Positions 20,054 through 28,975 of a stretch of DNA of 53,146 bases are shown here, piece after piece. Position numbers and translations under genes: made by a program. The stretch's first letter is position 1. The number at the start of each line of letters is the position of its first letter. A model generated the notes under the pieces. The model was not told where the DNA came from. It did not search any database and was given only the letters and a program-made list of their open reading frames with translations. This DNA comes from Armatimonadaceae bacterium (GTDB lineage: Bacteria > Armatimonadota > Armatimonadia > Armatimonadales > Armatimonadaceae). Where the stretch lies: NCBI GenBank assembly GCA_030446525.1, contig JAUJNC010000017.1, forward strand, positions 2,530 through 55,675. The letters run 5' to 3'.

Positions 20054-20591
20054 CTAGCTGCCGTCGTCGCCCTGCACGTCCGTGCCCTGCACGTCCGTCG
20101 CGCTCTCGCCGGCGGGAAGTTCGGAGAGCGAACTCGGGGCGTCCAGATTCGCCCCCTCGTCCACGCCCACGCGCAGCCGGTAGACGAGCCTCCCCGCCGA
20201 GCCAGCCCGTCACCCCCGCCAGGGCGCCCCCCGCCAGGGACAGGGCGATCGGCGCGGCGCCCGGCTCGCCCGGGTCGTCCCTGCGGAGCAGCCAGGCTCG
20301 CGCCGAACAGGCCGGTGACGACGGCGTTCCCGCGCCGTGCCACAGCCCGACCGTTTTGGCGCGCGTGCCCTGGGGGATGAACCACCAGTCCCGGGTGCCG
20401 AAGGGGGCGGCGGCGAGCGCCCCGACCAGGCCGGAGGCGAGCAGGAAGAAGGAGGTCTCCCCCATCTTTCTCTTCCGCGTCGCCAGGTGCAGCAGGTCGA
20501 ACACGATCGAGGTCGACAGCAGCCCCAGCGGGAAGACGATGAGCTGGGTATGCACCGGGTGTCCCAAAACCTTGGTCTTGCTTTCCATCAT
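20054..20591 (-). CDS. DUF2231-like membrane protein
   Basis: The N terminus (KVLGHPVHTQLIVFPLGLL) is the DUF2231 hallmark: a His-Pro-(V/I)-H motif in front of the first helix, possibly metal- or heme-binding. Four helices can be followed (LIVFPLGLLSTSIVFDLL, FFLLASGLVGALAAAP, VVTGLFGASLA, IALSLAGGALAGVTGWLG). After correcting slips near 20325, 20300 and 20185, the tail is RLVYRLRVGVDEGANL followed by acidic repeats (DVQGTDVQGDDGS). The start ATG overlaps the stop of the preceding small acidic gene. Its function is unknown; DUF2231 proteins are often found with membrane redox proteins. Confidence 0.78.
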
Positions 20592-20773
20592 GCCCCCTGT
20601 TTACTCGACTCGTCCGCTTCGCTGATCGGGTTGCCGATCTCGTCCGTTTCGTCGTCCTCCTGGGCGACGCGCCGTTCCGCCTCGTCCGGTGGCGGCGTCG
20701 TCACCGGCGGCTCCTGGTCCTCCTCGGTCCGGGTCCGCATCTGGTCGGCCCGCTGGTCGTCCGCTGCTGTCAT
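20588..20773 (-). CDS. Small acidic hydrophilic protein
   Basis: 61 residues, almost entirely charged or polar: a QRADQMRTRTEEDQEP start, a PPVTTPPPDEAE linker and EDDETDEIGNPISEADESSK. No hydrophobic core is present, so it is probably disordered. Support for coding comes from its stop overlapping the ATG of the DUF2231 gene (ATGATG arrangement), which implies coupled translation. I do not recognise it. It could be a stress-related disordered protein or an adaptor for the membrane protein it is coupled to. Confidence 0.5.
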   Translation of the reverse strand: MTAADDQRADQMRTRTEEDQEPPVTTPPPDEAERRVAQEDDETDEIGNPISEADESSKQGA

Positions 20774-20894
20774 GTTTGCTAACTTTCTAAGGGTTACTCG
20801 TTTCGAGGGCGCGGCGCCCCCGTGGCGAGGGATGCGCCGCGCCCGCTTCGGCCCGGGGGTCGCCCCGCACCGTAACCACGGTGGCTTGTTGTCC

Positions 20895-21540
20895 CTACTT
20901 CTTCATGTTCATGTTGCTCGTGCCCGTGGCGGCCTGCCGCTTCGCGTAGTCCTCGGCGGCCTCCGGGATCCGCACGCCGAGCCCGGGCGGTGCTGACGAT
21001 CACGCTGGTGTGGTTCTGGATGGCGGGCAGGTACTCGCGGGCGTACAGGATGACGTCGCCGTCCCTGCCCGAGTTGTTCTCCATCTGGAACAGGTTGATC
21101 GTATCCAGGTGGCTCTTGACCTGGCCGGCTATGAAGGCCTTGTCGAACGCCGCGCCGGACAGCCTGCTCAGCTTTTTGTACATCGCTTGCTGCATGGCGT
21201 TGGGCCTGCTGGGCATCGTGGCGTCGTTCCTGGCGGCGACCTGCTTGAGCGCGGCGTTGGCCTGGCCGTGCTCTTTGATCAGCATCTCGGCCACCCGGCG
21301 CACGCCCTCGTTGTTGGTGCGCTTGAGGGCCAGCCGACTGGTCATCACCTCGGCCAGGTTGCCCTGCGCCGCCTTGGTTATGAACCGACGGTCGACCTCA
21401 TTGAGCCGATTCGTGATCGGCGACGTCTTCTTGGGCGCCACCTTCGTCTGGCCTGCGCCCTGCTGGGCTACGGCCGCCGCACCCGAGAATGCGAAGAATG
21501 CGCCCGCTGCCACACACGCACCCATCTTGATCCTGTTCAT
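20895..21540 (-). CDS. Exported DUF4142 protein, C-terminal frame slip
   Basis: Signal peptide MNRIKMGACVAAGAFFAFSG with AAAVAQQ as cleavage region, then a DUF4142 helical domain: RRFITKAAQGNLAEVMTSRL, RVAEMLIKEHGQANAALKQV, and FIAGQVKSHLDTINLFQMEN, followed by YLPAIQNHTSVIV. DUF4142 is a ferritin-like four-helix domain found in secreted proteins of stress-exposed bacteria. The open frame runs on to 20794, but a one-base correction near 20985 gives GVRIPEAAEDYAKRQAATG and ends at NMNMKK with a stop at 20895, which is typical for the family. It is divergent from msrB across a 246-base region and has its own promoter. Confidence 0.82.
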
Positions 21541-21570
21541 GCTCTTTGTTCCTTGCCGTTTGGTTTTGGG

Positions 21571-21600
21571 CTTATACCCGAAAATCTACAATATTGTGAA
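21571..21600 (-). promoter_or_regulatory. Sigma-70-like promoter of the DUF4142 gene
   Basis: On the minus strand TTCACA (21600-21595) and TATAAG (21576-21571) are separated by 18 bases, 31 bases upstream of the ATG. The surrounding region is unusually AT-rich for this window. Confidence 0.5.
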
Positions 21601-21786
21601 CCCGTTGGGCCTAATAAATAAAACCGCCGGTAAAAAAGGCAGAGGAGCACGGGCGCCGCCGGTGATCAGAAGCGGGCGCCCGCCGCCCCGGTAAACACGA
21701 TCTGGTCGAACTTCGCGCCACGGAGGGACAAAAGCGACGATCAGCCCGTACAGACAGGTAGATTATACGTGGGTTAGGAACATCCG

Positions 21787-22305
21787 ATGCGTTTTTCCTG
21801 GATGGGGGTACTGCCCCTCGTGGTCGCCGCCGGCTGCGCCACGTCGGCGCAGCCGGGCAAACCGGCGGCGACGACACCAACAAGAAAGGTAATGAATGTG
21901 AGCGACGAGAAAGTCGGGAAATCCGACGCGGAGTGGAAAGAGACGCTCAGCCCGGAGCAGTACCGCGTGCTGCGGCAGGCGGGAACGGAGCGCGCCTTTA
22001 CCGGGAAGTATTGGAACCACAAAGAGGACGGCACCTACACCTGCGCGGGGTGCGGGCAGGAGTTGTTCCGCTCCGACGAGAAGTACGACTCGCACTGCGG
22101 CTGGCCCAGCTTCTACGACGCCCTGGACAAGAGCAAGGTCGAGACGCGCGACGACCACAGCTTCGGCATGCACCGGGTCGAGGTCGTGTGCCGCGGCTGC
22201 GGCGGGCACCTGGGGCACCTTTTCGACGACGGTCCCGCCCCGACCGGGCAGCGCTACTGCATCAACTCGGCCAGCCTCGGCTTCAAGCCGCGGGCATCCA
22301 AGTAA
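21787..22305 (+). CDS. msrB: Peptide-methionine (R)-S-oxide reductase, lipoprotein form
   Basis: MsrB reduces the R epimer of methionine sulfoxide in proteins. The fold motifs are all present: SDAEWKETLSPEQYRVLRQ, the zinc cysteines in CAGC and CRGC, HCGWPSFYDAL, and GHLGHLFDDGP. The catalytic Cys158 is in RYCINSASLGF. The N terminus is a lipoprotein signal (VVAAGC, Cys17 lipidated) followed by a Pro/Thr linker, so the enzyme acts in the cell envelope rather than the cytosol. An internal ATG (MNVSDEK, 21893) would give a cytosolic form, but AGGA upstream of 21787 and the good lipobox favour the longer product. No MsrA is next to it. Confidence 0.93.
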   Translation: MRFSWMGVLPLVVAAGCATSAQPGKPAATTPTRKVMNVSDEKVGKSDAEWKETLSPEQYRVLRQAGTERAFTGKYWNHKEDGTYTCAGCGQELFRSDEKYDSHCGWPSFYDALDKSKVETRDDHSFGMHRVEVVCRGCGGHLGHLFDDGPAPTGQRYCINSASLGFKPRASK

Positions 22306-22324
22306 GCGCGCAAGTCTTCGGAGG

Positions 22325-23443
22325 TCACCAGTTGTTGAAGGCGCCGTCAGGGCGGTGCAGGGTGGCCAGCTCCCACGGCTTCCACGGGAAGTCGCCCAGC
22401 TTCGATTCGTCCACGTCGATGCCCAGGCCGGGCTCGGCCGGGATCTCGAAGAACGGCGGGTTAAACCGGATGCTGCTGTCGAACAGGCCGGGGGCGCGGT
22501 CCAGGCCGGCCGCGGTCTCCAGGACCAGGAAGTTGGGGACCGCGGCCGCCAGGTGGACGGCGGCGGCGTTGGAGACCGGGCCGGTGGCGTTGTGGGGGAT
22601 CAGGTCGATGTAGTGCGTCTCGGCCATCGCGGCGACCTTCCTGGCCTCGGTCAGCCCGCCGACGTTGGCGACGTCCAGGCGGGCGTAATCGATGGCGTCC
22701 TCCTCGATCAGCTGCTGGAACTCCCACTTGTTGCCGCACGCCTCGCCCGAGGCGATGGGCACGCTGGTGCGCTTGCGGAAGGCGACGTAGTTCCTGGCGC
22801 TGACCGAGCGCAGCGGGTCCTCGACGAAGCAGGGGTGCATGGCGGCGATGCCGTTGCAGGCGGTGGCGGCCGCGGCGGGGTTGAAGCGGGTGTGGAAGTC
22901 GACGCAGAGCTGGACCGCGTCGCCCAGCATCTGGCGGGCCTGGTGCATCCGGTCGATGACGTCGCGCGCGGCGACCAGCGGGTCGAACTCGCGCGGCCGG
23001 TCGCGGCGCGGGCCGATCTCCAGGCGCAGGTAGCGCCAGCCGGCCTCGACCTTTTCCCGCGCGTTCTCCAGGCTCGCGTGCGTGTAGCACTCGATGCGCT
23101 CGCGGCTGCGCCCGCCCAGCAGCTGCCACACGGGGACGCCGAGGTGCTTGCCCAGGATGTCCCACAGCGCCATGTCGACGGCGCTGACGGCGGCGCCCAG
23201 GACCATGCCGCCCTCGAAGAAGCCGCCCCGCGTCATGAGCTGCCACAGGTGGTCGATGCGGCGCGGGTCGGCGCCGAGCAGCAGGTGTTTGAACGACTCG
23301 ATCACGGCGGCCTCGGCGTACTCGCGCCCGCTGATGCCGCCCTCCCCCCAGCCATGAAGGCCCGCGTCGGTTTCGACCTTGGCCAGGAACATGCCGCGCC
23401 AGCCGTAGGTGATGGCGTACGTCTTGACGTCGGTGATCTTCAT
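22325..23443 (-). CDS. Enolase-superfamily sugar-acid dehydratase (mandelate racemase/muconate lactonizing type)
   Basis: A 372-residue enzyme, complete and in one frame, with GGAGAACC as ribosome site. The N-terminal capping domain starts KITDVKTYAITYGWRG. The barrel carries the metal ligands in CVDFHTRF (Asp), PCFVEDPL (Glu) and ASGEACG (Glu). A His in LIPHNATGP serves as general acid/base. The Asp-x-His arrangement in VDFH and the PHNATGP motif are typical of the mannonate/galactonate dehydratase branch, in which Mg-stabilised enolates lose water to give 2-keto-3-deoxy sugar acids. The exact sugar acid cannot be decided from sequence alone. It lies 13 bases after the unknown gene at 23457, so they form one unit. 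Confidence 0.9.
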   Translation of the reverse strand: MKITDVKTYAITYGWRGMFLAKVETDAGLHGWGEGGISGREYAEAAVIESFKHLLLGADPRRIDHLWQLMTRGGFFEGGMVLGAAVSAVDMALWDILGKHLGVPVWQLLGGRSRERIECYTHASLENAREKVEAGWRYLRLEIGPRRDRPREFDPLVAARDVIDRMHQARQMLGDAVQLCVDFHTRFNPAAAATACNGIAAMHPCFVEDPLRSVSARNYVAFRKRTSVPIASGEACGNKWEFQQLIEEDAIDYARLDVANVGGLTEARKVAAMAETHYIDLIPHNATGPVSNAAAVHLAAAVPNFLVLETAAGLDRAPGLFDSSIRFNPPFFEIPAEPGLGIDVDESKLGDFPWKPWELATLHRPDGAFNNW

Positions 23444-23456
23444 CAGGGTTCTCCCG

Positions 23457-24200
23457 CTACCCCGCGCGCACCAGGGTGTCCCGGTTCGGCAGCGCACCCT
23501 GCAAGCTCCGCTTGAAACACTTCTCGGCACCCGCCACGATGCCCTGCGCCTTTTCCACATCCAGGAAGCGCGCGGCGTTCTCCGTCGACACCCCCAGACG
23601 CCCCCCCTCCGCCGGGCGGCGTGCCTGGAAGTACAGCGCGTGGTCGAAGTGTTCCCTGGGATGCACCTGTCCGTCGTGGATGTGGACGGTGGGGAAGTAC
23701 AGGGCGCCGGGCATCCGCGTCTCGAAGGCCAGCGCCATGGGATGCACCCGCTTGCCGCGGGTCGCGGTTCGAAGCTGGAACACCGCGAAGCCGTAGTCCC
23801 GGTACGCCGGTATCTTGTCCCACGTCTGGCGGGGCAGGGTGAACCGCCCGTCCAGGCGGCGGAAATCGCCCCGCGCCGGCACAAAGCTCGCCACGAAGTC
23901 GCCCACCTCATATACCGGCAGCGCGCTTCGCGCCACGCCCCCGAAGCCGCCGCCCCCGCGCGTGCGCGTCTCCGGGAACCCTTTGTTCATGTCTTCGAAG
24001 AAGTCCGCATACCCCTTGAGGCTGATGAACTGCACCGCCCCGTCGGAGCGCGAGGCCGTGGGGAGCGGCAAGATCATCGCGACCTCCCGATCCGCCGCGT
24101 ACGTCATGCTGTACACGAGGAACTGCGTCCCTGCCCCCGAAAGTCTGGCGAAGATCTTTGTGTCGGCGACCCGATCGACCGGTCCAGAAAAACAGCACAT
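23457..24200 (-). CDS. Conserved-looking protein of unknown function
   Basis: The start is placed at ATG 24200 (MCCFSGPVDRV) because GGGAGGG precedes it; the frame is open another 21 bases. The 247-residue soluble protein has no signal peptide or TM helix. Notable segments are the N-terminal MCCFS, TKIFARLSGAGTQFLVYSM, AMILPLPT, VQFISLKGYADFFEDMNKGF, and near the C terminus ALYFPTVHIHDGQVH with three His in a short stretch, which could bind a metal. I do not recognise a characterised family. Coupling to the dehydratase (13-base gap) suggests a related role, but that is inference only. Divergent transcription separates it from the epimerase gene. Confidence 0.75.
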   Translation of the reverse strand: MCCFSGPVDRVADTKIFARLSGAGTQFLVYSMTYAADREVAMILPLPTASRSDGAVQFISLKGYADFFEDMNKGFPETRTRGGGGFGGVARSALPVYEVGDFVASFVPARGDFRRLDGRFTLPRQTWDKIPAYRDYGFAVFQLRTATRGKRVHPMALAFETRMPGALYFPTVHIHDGQVHPREHFDHALYFQARRPAEGGRLGVSTENAARFLDVEKAQGIVAGAEKCFKRSLQGALPNRDTLVRAG

Positions 24201-24327
24201 GGTAACCCTCCCACGCGACAACGGCGCACTGTCGTTAGTTTGACCCAGCCCGCCGCAAAATCCTTTGACGCAGGAAACCCGGACGGCTCCGGCTAAAACT
24301 GCCTCGTCAACGAAAGAGGCAATTCTG

Positions 24328-25158
24328 ATGGCAAAACGGAAGGTTCTTTTGACCGGGGCGACCGGCTACATCGCCGGGCAACTGCTGCCCGCCTTTCGCG
24401 AGCGATACGATCTTCGCCTGATCGATGTGCGCGTGGAGAACCGGTCGGAGCAGCGCGTCGAGGGGGTGGAGATCGCCGACCTGCTCGGAGGCGAGGCGGC
24501 AACCCTGCTGCCGTTCTTTGGGGGCGCCGACGTGGTCGTGCATTGCGGGTACGTGCGGTCGCAGTGCGGCGCGGGCCCGCAGGGGCAGTACGACGGCGAG
24601 CGGCGCAACGTCGACATGATGCAGCGCGTTTACCAGCTCGCCCTCGACAGCGGGGTGCGGCGCGTGGTGGCCGCCAGCACCAACCAGGCGGCCAAGTGGT
24701 ATGAGCAGCCCTACTTCCAGGGGCTGCGCGACCGGGTCGGCCCCGAAGACTACCCGCGCCCCGACAACTTCTACGGCTGGGCCAAGGCCGCCTACGAGTC
24801 GCTGGGCTTCCTGTACGCCTGCGGCAGCCTGGGCCGCAAGCTGGAAGTGATCCAGCTGCGGATCGTCGCCCCCCGCGAGATCAAGGGCGACGATTTCGTG
24901 AACCGGCCGCGCGAGCGCTACGTCCGCGACCTGGCCGGCTACATCAGCGAGCGCGACCTGCGGCAGCTCTTCTGCAAGTCCGTCAGGCGCCCGACATCGC
25001 CGACGAGCACGGCGTCCCCTTCCACATCTTCTACGGCGTCTCCAACAACGCCCGCACCTTCTGGAGCATCACCAACGCCCGCGAGGTGATCGACTATCAG
25101 CCCGGAAGACGACTCCGAGGTCCGCTTCGCCGCCGACATCGCCCGCCTGCTGCGGTAG
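24328..25158 (+). CDS. NAD-dependent epimerase/dehydratase (extended SDR), two frame slips
   Basis: It starts at ATG 24328 with AAGAGG upstream. The Rossmann motif TGATGYIAG is at about residues 9-17, and an acidic NAD-selecting residue follows in LRLIDVR. The catalytic Tyr and Lys are in FYGWAKAAYE. The sequence then reads VIQLRIVAPREIKGDD and YVRDLAGYISERDLRQLF. Slips near 24985 and 25105 hide the C terminus, which reads DEHGVPFHIFYGVSNNARTF and VRFAADIARLLR and ends at 25158. It resembles uronate dehydrogenase-like members, which would convert sugar uronates to aldarolactones and fit the dehydratase and lactonase nearby. That precise activity is inferred. Confidence 0.83.
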
Positions 25159-25378
25159 AGACGAGGTTGACATTGGCTCCGACGCCGCCCGTTATCGATT
25201 GCCGCCCCGTTTCCCTGCCGCTTGCTTTATCATCCCGGGGCTCTGTAGTCCCGCCTTCGTTGGTATAACCGTTCTCGCGCCCCGCGTGGCTGATGCCGGG
25301 AATCCGTCGCGGGGAACGCACACACGGAACGTCCGCCCCGAAAACTCCACCACAACCCTTTCGCCCCGAAGGATCTGA

Positions 25379-25696
25379 TTACGCCGGCCTGTCTGGCGCC
25401 ATGGTGGAGGTCATGAAGACTTCCTCGCGTTCGGTAAAGAACGGGCCCATCGTCTTCCGGTGCTCCTGGGCGGCAGCGGAGTCCGGGTCGCCGCGCACCG
25501 CCTGCTCGATGCGCTCGTAGGCGGCCATGTCGTCGTCCTCCCAGACCGCCACCACGCGGCCGTCCTGCGTCTGCCAGCGCCCGACCAGTCTGGCCCCGTG
25601 CCGCAGCTGCACCGGCAGCAGGCGCTCGCGGAAGAACCGGTGGAAGGCCGGCAGGTTCTCCCCGACCGCCTTGTAGATGCGCATGCGGTAAATCAT
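25379..25696 (-). CDS. NIPSNAP-family protein
   Basis: 105 residues starting MIYRMRIYKAVGENLPAFHR, which is the typical NIPSNAP opening (Y-E-x-R-x-Y, then a helix that positions an amphipathic dimer strand). LLPVQLRHGARLVGRWQTQD and VAVWEDDDMAAYERIEQAV continue the ferredoxin-like fold, and FFTEREEVFMTSTM ends it. These small dimeric alpha/beta-barrel proteins have mostly unknown roles. The gene begins 32 bases after the lactonase gene and is probably the last gene of the sulfatase operon. Confidence 0.8.
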   Translation of the reverse strand: MIYRMRIYKAVGENLPAFHRFFRERLLPVQLRHGARLVGRWQTQDGRVVAVWEDDDMAAYERIEQAVRGDPDSAAAQEHRKTMGPFFTEREEVFMTSTMAPDRPA

Positions 25697-25728
25697 CCGT
25701 CACCGGCTTCTTCAAAGGCCACCCGGAG

Positions 25729-26829
25729 TTATGCGGAGAGCGGGAGCATCGTGATGCAGACAGGCGCCGGCACCTCGGCCACGTGCCCGGTGGGAAGGAG
25801 CCGGCCCGTCTGCCGGTCCATGCGGAAGGACACGACGGTGCCGGACTCTTGATTGGCGGCAAGCAGAAAGGTCCCGGTGGGGTCGATGGCGAAGTTGCGG
25901 GGGGTCTTGCCCCGGGTCGGCTCGTGGCCGACAAGGGCGAGCTTCCCCGTGCGCTCGTCGACCTCGAAGATCACGACGCTGTCGTGGCCCCGGTTGGAGC
26001 CGTAGAGGAACTTCCCCGAAGGCGAGAGGTGGATGTCGGCGCAGTGGCTCTTGCCGCCAAACCCTTCCGGCAGAGTGGGCACCGTCTGCACCGGCCGGAG
26101 CGTGCCGTGCGCGGCGTCGTAGGCGAAGGCGGTGACGGTGTTGTCGATCTCGTTGATGACGTAGGCGTGCCTGCCGTTCGCGGCGAACACGAGGTGCCGC
26201 GGCCCCGCCCCGGCTTTCACCTGGGCCCACGGCGGGTCGCCGGGCGTCAGCTTCCCCCGCGCCGGGTCGAACCGGTAGATCAGGATCTTGTCCAGCCCCA
26301 GGTCCGCCGCGAACGCGTAGCGCCCCGCCGGATCCAGGACGATGCAGTGCGCGTGCGGACCTTTCTGCCGCGTCGGGTGGACGCTCGACCCCTGATGCTG
26401 GGCGCTGTCGGTGGGCGCGCCCAGCCGCCCGTCCTCCTGGATCGGCAGCACGGACACGCTGCCGGACCCGTAATTCGCCGCCAGAACACACCGGCCCGTC
26501 GGATCGACCGTCACATAGCACGGGCCGGACCCCTGCGACGGCTGCTGGTTCAGGAGAGCCAGCTTCCCGGTCTGCGGGTCCAGGGCAAGGGCGCTCACCG
26601 CCCCGCCGGGCGTGCCGGGGAACGTCGCGATCTCGCTCACCGCGTACAGGCGGTGTCCTTTGGGATGGATGGCTAAGAACGAGGGGTTCTCCCCCCCGGA
26701 CGCCGACTGGACGAACCGGAGCGCCCCGGTGGCGGGGTTCATCCGGTAGACGTAGATCCCCTCCCTCCTGCCGCGGGTGTAGGTGCCGATAAAGACAAGT
26801 ATTTCTCTGTTTCCGCTCTGTTTTCTCAT
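25729..26829 (-). CDS. Lactonase-family seven-bladed propeller (6-phosphogluconolactonase-like)
   Basis: A 366-residue soluble protein without signal peptide. It opens EILVFIGTYTRGRREGIYVY, the usual first blade of YbhE-type lactonases, and continues NPSFLAIHPKGHRLYAVSE, PCYVTVDPTGRCVLAANYG, HCIVLDPAGRYAFAADLGLD, GPRHLVFAANGRHAYVINE, DIHLSPSGKFLYGSNRGHD and PRNFAIDPTGTFLLAANQES. Each blade ends in such a strand with the conserved Gly-Lys or Gly-Arg turn. Members hydrolyse sugar lactones such as 6-phosphogluconolactone or muconolactone. With a nearby epimerase/dehydrogenase and sugar-acid dehydratase, a role on an aldonolactone or aldarolactone is plausible. Confidence 0.88.
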   Translation of the reverse strand: MRKQSGNREILVFIGTYTRGRREGIYVYRMNPATGALRFVQSASGGENPSFLAIHPKGHRLYAVSEIATFPGTPGGAVSALALDPQTGKLALLNQQPSQGSGPCYVTVDPTGRCVLAANYGSGSVSVLPIQEDGRLGAPTDSAQHQGSSVHPTRQKGPHAHCIVLDPAGRYAFAADLGLDKILIYRFDPARGKLTPGDPPWAQVKAGAGPRHLVFAANGRHAYVINEIDNTVTAFAYDAAHGTLRPVQTVPTLPEGFGGKSHCADIHLSPSGKFLYGSNRGHDSVVIFEVDERTGKLALVGHEPTRGKTPRNFAIDPTGTFLLAANQESGTVVSFRMDRQTGRLLPTGHVAEVPAPVCITMLPLSA

Positions 26830-26972
26830 GACCTGCGTGCCCAGCGGTTCCCCTTCTTGTTAATGCCGGTTTCCTTGCGGAGGCCGGATGCCCCTAGATT
26901 CGCGGCCGGCCGGGCCGTTCCCTGTCTTGTCCCGCTGCCCCGGTTCGCCGGCGCGAAGCATCATTTTCCGAT

Positions 26973-27548
26973 CTACGGCACATCGGCCCCGTGGGCCTCG
27001 CGCTCCACCGCCAGTCGCAGGTCGCGGAACATCCGCGCCAGGTCTGCCGGCCGGAAGTGGGCGTTGAGACCGCTCGGGTTGGGCAGGACCCACACCCGTG
27101 CGCCGCCGACGTTCTCCCGTTGCCGCCCGAAGACGGCGCACGGCTGCCGGAACGCCGTCCGGTAGGCCCCGATCCCCAGCACGGCCAGCCACTCCGGCGC
27201 GTAAAGCCGCACCTTGGCCTCCAGTTGTCTCCCGCCCTCGGCCAGTTCTTCCCTGGTTAACTCCGCGGCAGAACCGGTCGCTCGCGCTACCATGTTGGTG
27301 ATCCCGCACCTGCGGGCGAGCAGCTCACGCTCCTGGGCGGGTGTCAGAAGGAGCGGGGTGAAACCCGCATCGTGGAGCGCCCTCCAGAAGCGGTTGCCCG
27401 GCCGGGCGAAGTGGTGCCCCACGGCGGCCGAGTACAAGCCCGGATTGATGCCGCAGAACAATACGCGCAACCCCGGAGCGATGACGTCCGGCACCGCTCT
27501 GCCGGCGGCAGCGATGAGTTCCTCCGGTGTCGGCCTTTGAACACGCAT
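26973..27548 (-). CDS. mug: G/U mismatch-specific DNA glycosylase (Mug/TDG family)
   Basis: A 191-residue glycosylase that removes uracil or thymine opposite guanine in base-excision repair. The catalytic motif is VLFCGINPGLYSAAVGHHFA, in which the Asn of GINPG activates water, followed by RPGNRFWRAL. The second family motif is WVLPNPSGLNAHF, which recognises the mismatch. ITNMVARAT and LAVLGIGAYRTAF are also usual. High genomic GC gives this repair activity an obvious use (deaminated cytosines). It is in line between the sulfatase and lactonase genes (48 and 143 bases away), so linkage to that operon may be only positional. Confidence 0.93.
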   Translation of the reverse strand: MRVQRPTPEELIAAAGRAVPDVIAPGLRVLFCGINPGLYSAAVGHHFARPGNRFWRALHDAGFTPLLLTPAQERELLARRCGITNMVARATGSAAELTREELAEGGRQLEAKVRLYAPEWLAVLGIGAYRTAFRQPCAVFGRQRENVGGARVWVLPNPSGLNAHFRPADLARMFRDLRLAVEREAHGADVP

Positions 27549-27596
27549 CCCTTCGATATGTCCGCCCTCAGCCGGTAAACCGCACCGGGTTAGCTA

Positions 27597-28912
27597 TTAC
27601 GTTACCGGGCTTCCGGGGCGGCTGATCTCGCTCCGGAGCGCGCGGCGGAGCCGTTCCACCTCCGCCGGCGCGGCGGGGGCGATGTCGGCGCTTTCGCCCG
27701 GGTCATCGGGCAGGTCGAAAAGGAGCGGCTCCGCGTCCTGCGACTCGACGAGCTTGTACCTGCCGTCATAGATCATCTGCCAGGCGCCGAGCGCGGACAC
27801 CACGAACGGGCGGTGCGCGGCGTCCCGCCCTTCCAGGACCGGTCTGAGCGACCGGCTGTCCATCTCCGGCAAAGCCGGGACGCCCGCGTACTCCAAGAAC
27901 GTGGCCGCCAGGTCGTGGAGCGAGACCAGCGCGTCACTCGTGACGCCTTCCCGCACGCCAGGCCCGGCGACGATCAAGGGCACGCCGACCGAGGGCTGGT
28001 AGTAGCTGCTTTTCCCCCACTTGTTGTGCTCGCCGAGCAGGTCCCCGTGGTCGCTGCTGTAAACAACCAGGGTGTTGTCCCGCTCCCCGCGGGCGCGCAC
28101 CGCGTCGAGGAAGCGGCCCACGTGCCGGTCGATGTTCTCGATCATGGCGGCGTAGTTCTGCCGGATCCGCCGGTGCGTCGCCGCGTCCCACTGGTCGTTG
28201 CCCTCGGGCGGCGGGAAGTCCGCGTCTTTCCACCGCTGCCACATGGGCTCGGTCACGTCCATCGGCTCGTGCGGGCCGGTGAAGTTGACCACCAGATGCC
28301 AGGGCCGGCCGGCGGGGAAGCTTCGCAGCAGGCGCAGGCCGTTGTCCGCGATCCAGTTATCGCAGTAGGCCTCCTCGGGAAGGGGCGTGGGGTGCGTGTC
28401 CCGGTAGGAGCGCCGGCGCGCGAAGTCGTCCACGTGGGCGCCGGCCAGCCCGCGCGTGCAGGTACGCCATGTAGGGCCCCTTCGGGGTCTCCGCCCCGCT
28501 GCGGACGGCGTCCCGCTTGCCCTCATTGTCGATCCCGTCAGAAAATCCCCACTCGGGCAGCAGCCGCGAGCCGTTCAATCCCAATCCAGCGTCTTTTTGT
28601 GCAGGTCGAACTTCCCGACCCCGGAGACATGATAGCCCGCCTCGCGCAAAGCGGCATAGTAAGTCGGCTGATCCAAGGATAATCCTGGCCATTGCCGGGA
28701 ACCCCGCAGCGGTGGTAGCCCCTGCCGGACGCCAGACAGGCCCGGGCCGGGGCGCACAGCGGCGACGGGGTGAACGCCCGCGAGAAGAGCGTCCCGCCCT
28801 GCGCCAGGCGTTGGTCGAGGTGGGGCGTGCGCACCGGCAGCGACGGGTTCACGCCCAGGAAATCCGGGCGGTGCTGATCCGGCAGGAAAAACAGCAGGTT
28901 AGGTCGCGACAA
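27597..28912 (-). CDS. Type I sulfatase (arylsulfatase family), two frame slips
   Basis: A TTG start at 28912 is supported by GGAGGAG five bases upstream. The N terminus PNLLFFLPDQHRPDFLG contains the calcium-binding Asp. The formylglycine motif is present as CAPAR in PLCAPARACLASGR, matching C-x-P-x-R, so activation by a formylglycine-generating enzyme is expected. Later motifs are KFDLHKKTLDWD, NFTGPHEPMDV and VVYSSDHGDLLGEHNKWGK, the second metal-site motif. The C terminus has LFDLPDDPGESADIAPA, as usual in the family. No signal peptide is seen, so the enzyme may be cytoplasmic. Slips occur near 28690 and 28460. The target is a sulfate ester of unknown type. Confidence 0.88.
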
Positions 28913-28975
28913 CGGGCTCCTCCGACGGTAAATTCGCTGTGCGCCCGTGTCCTTCCTTCGCCCCGCGCCCCGCGC

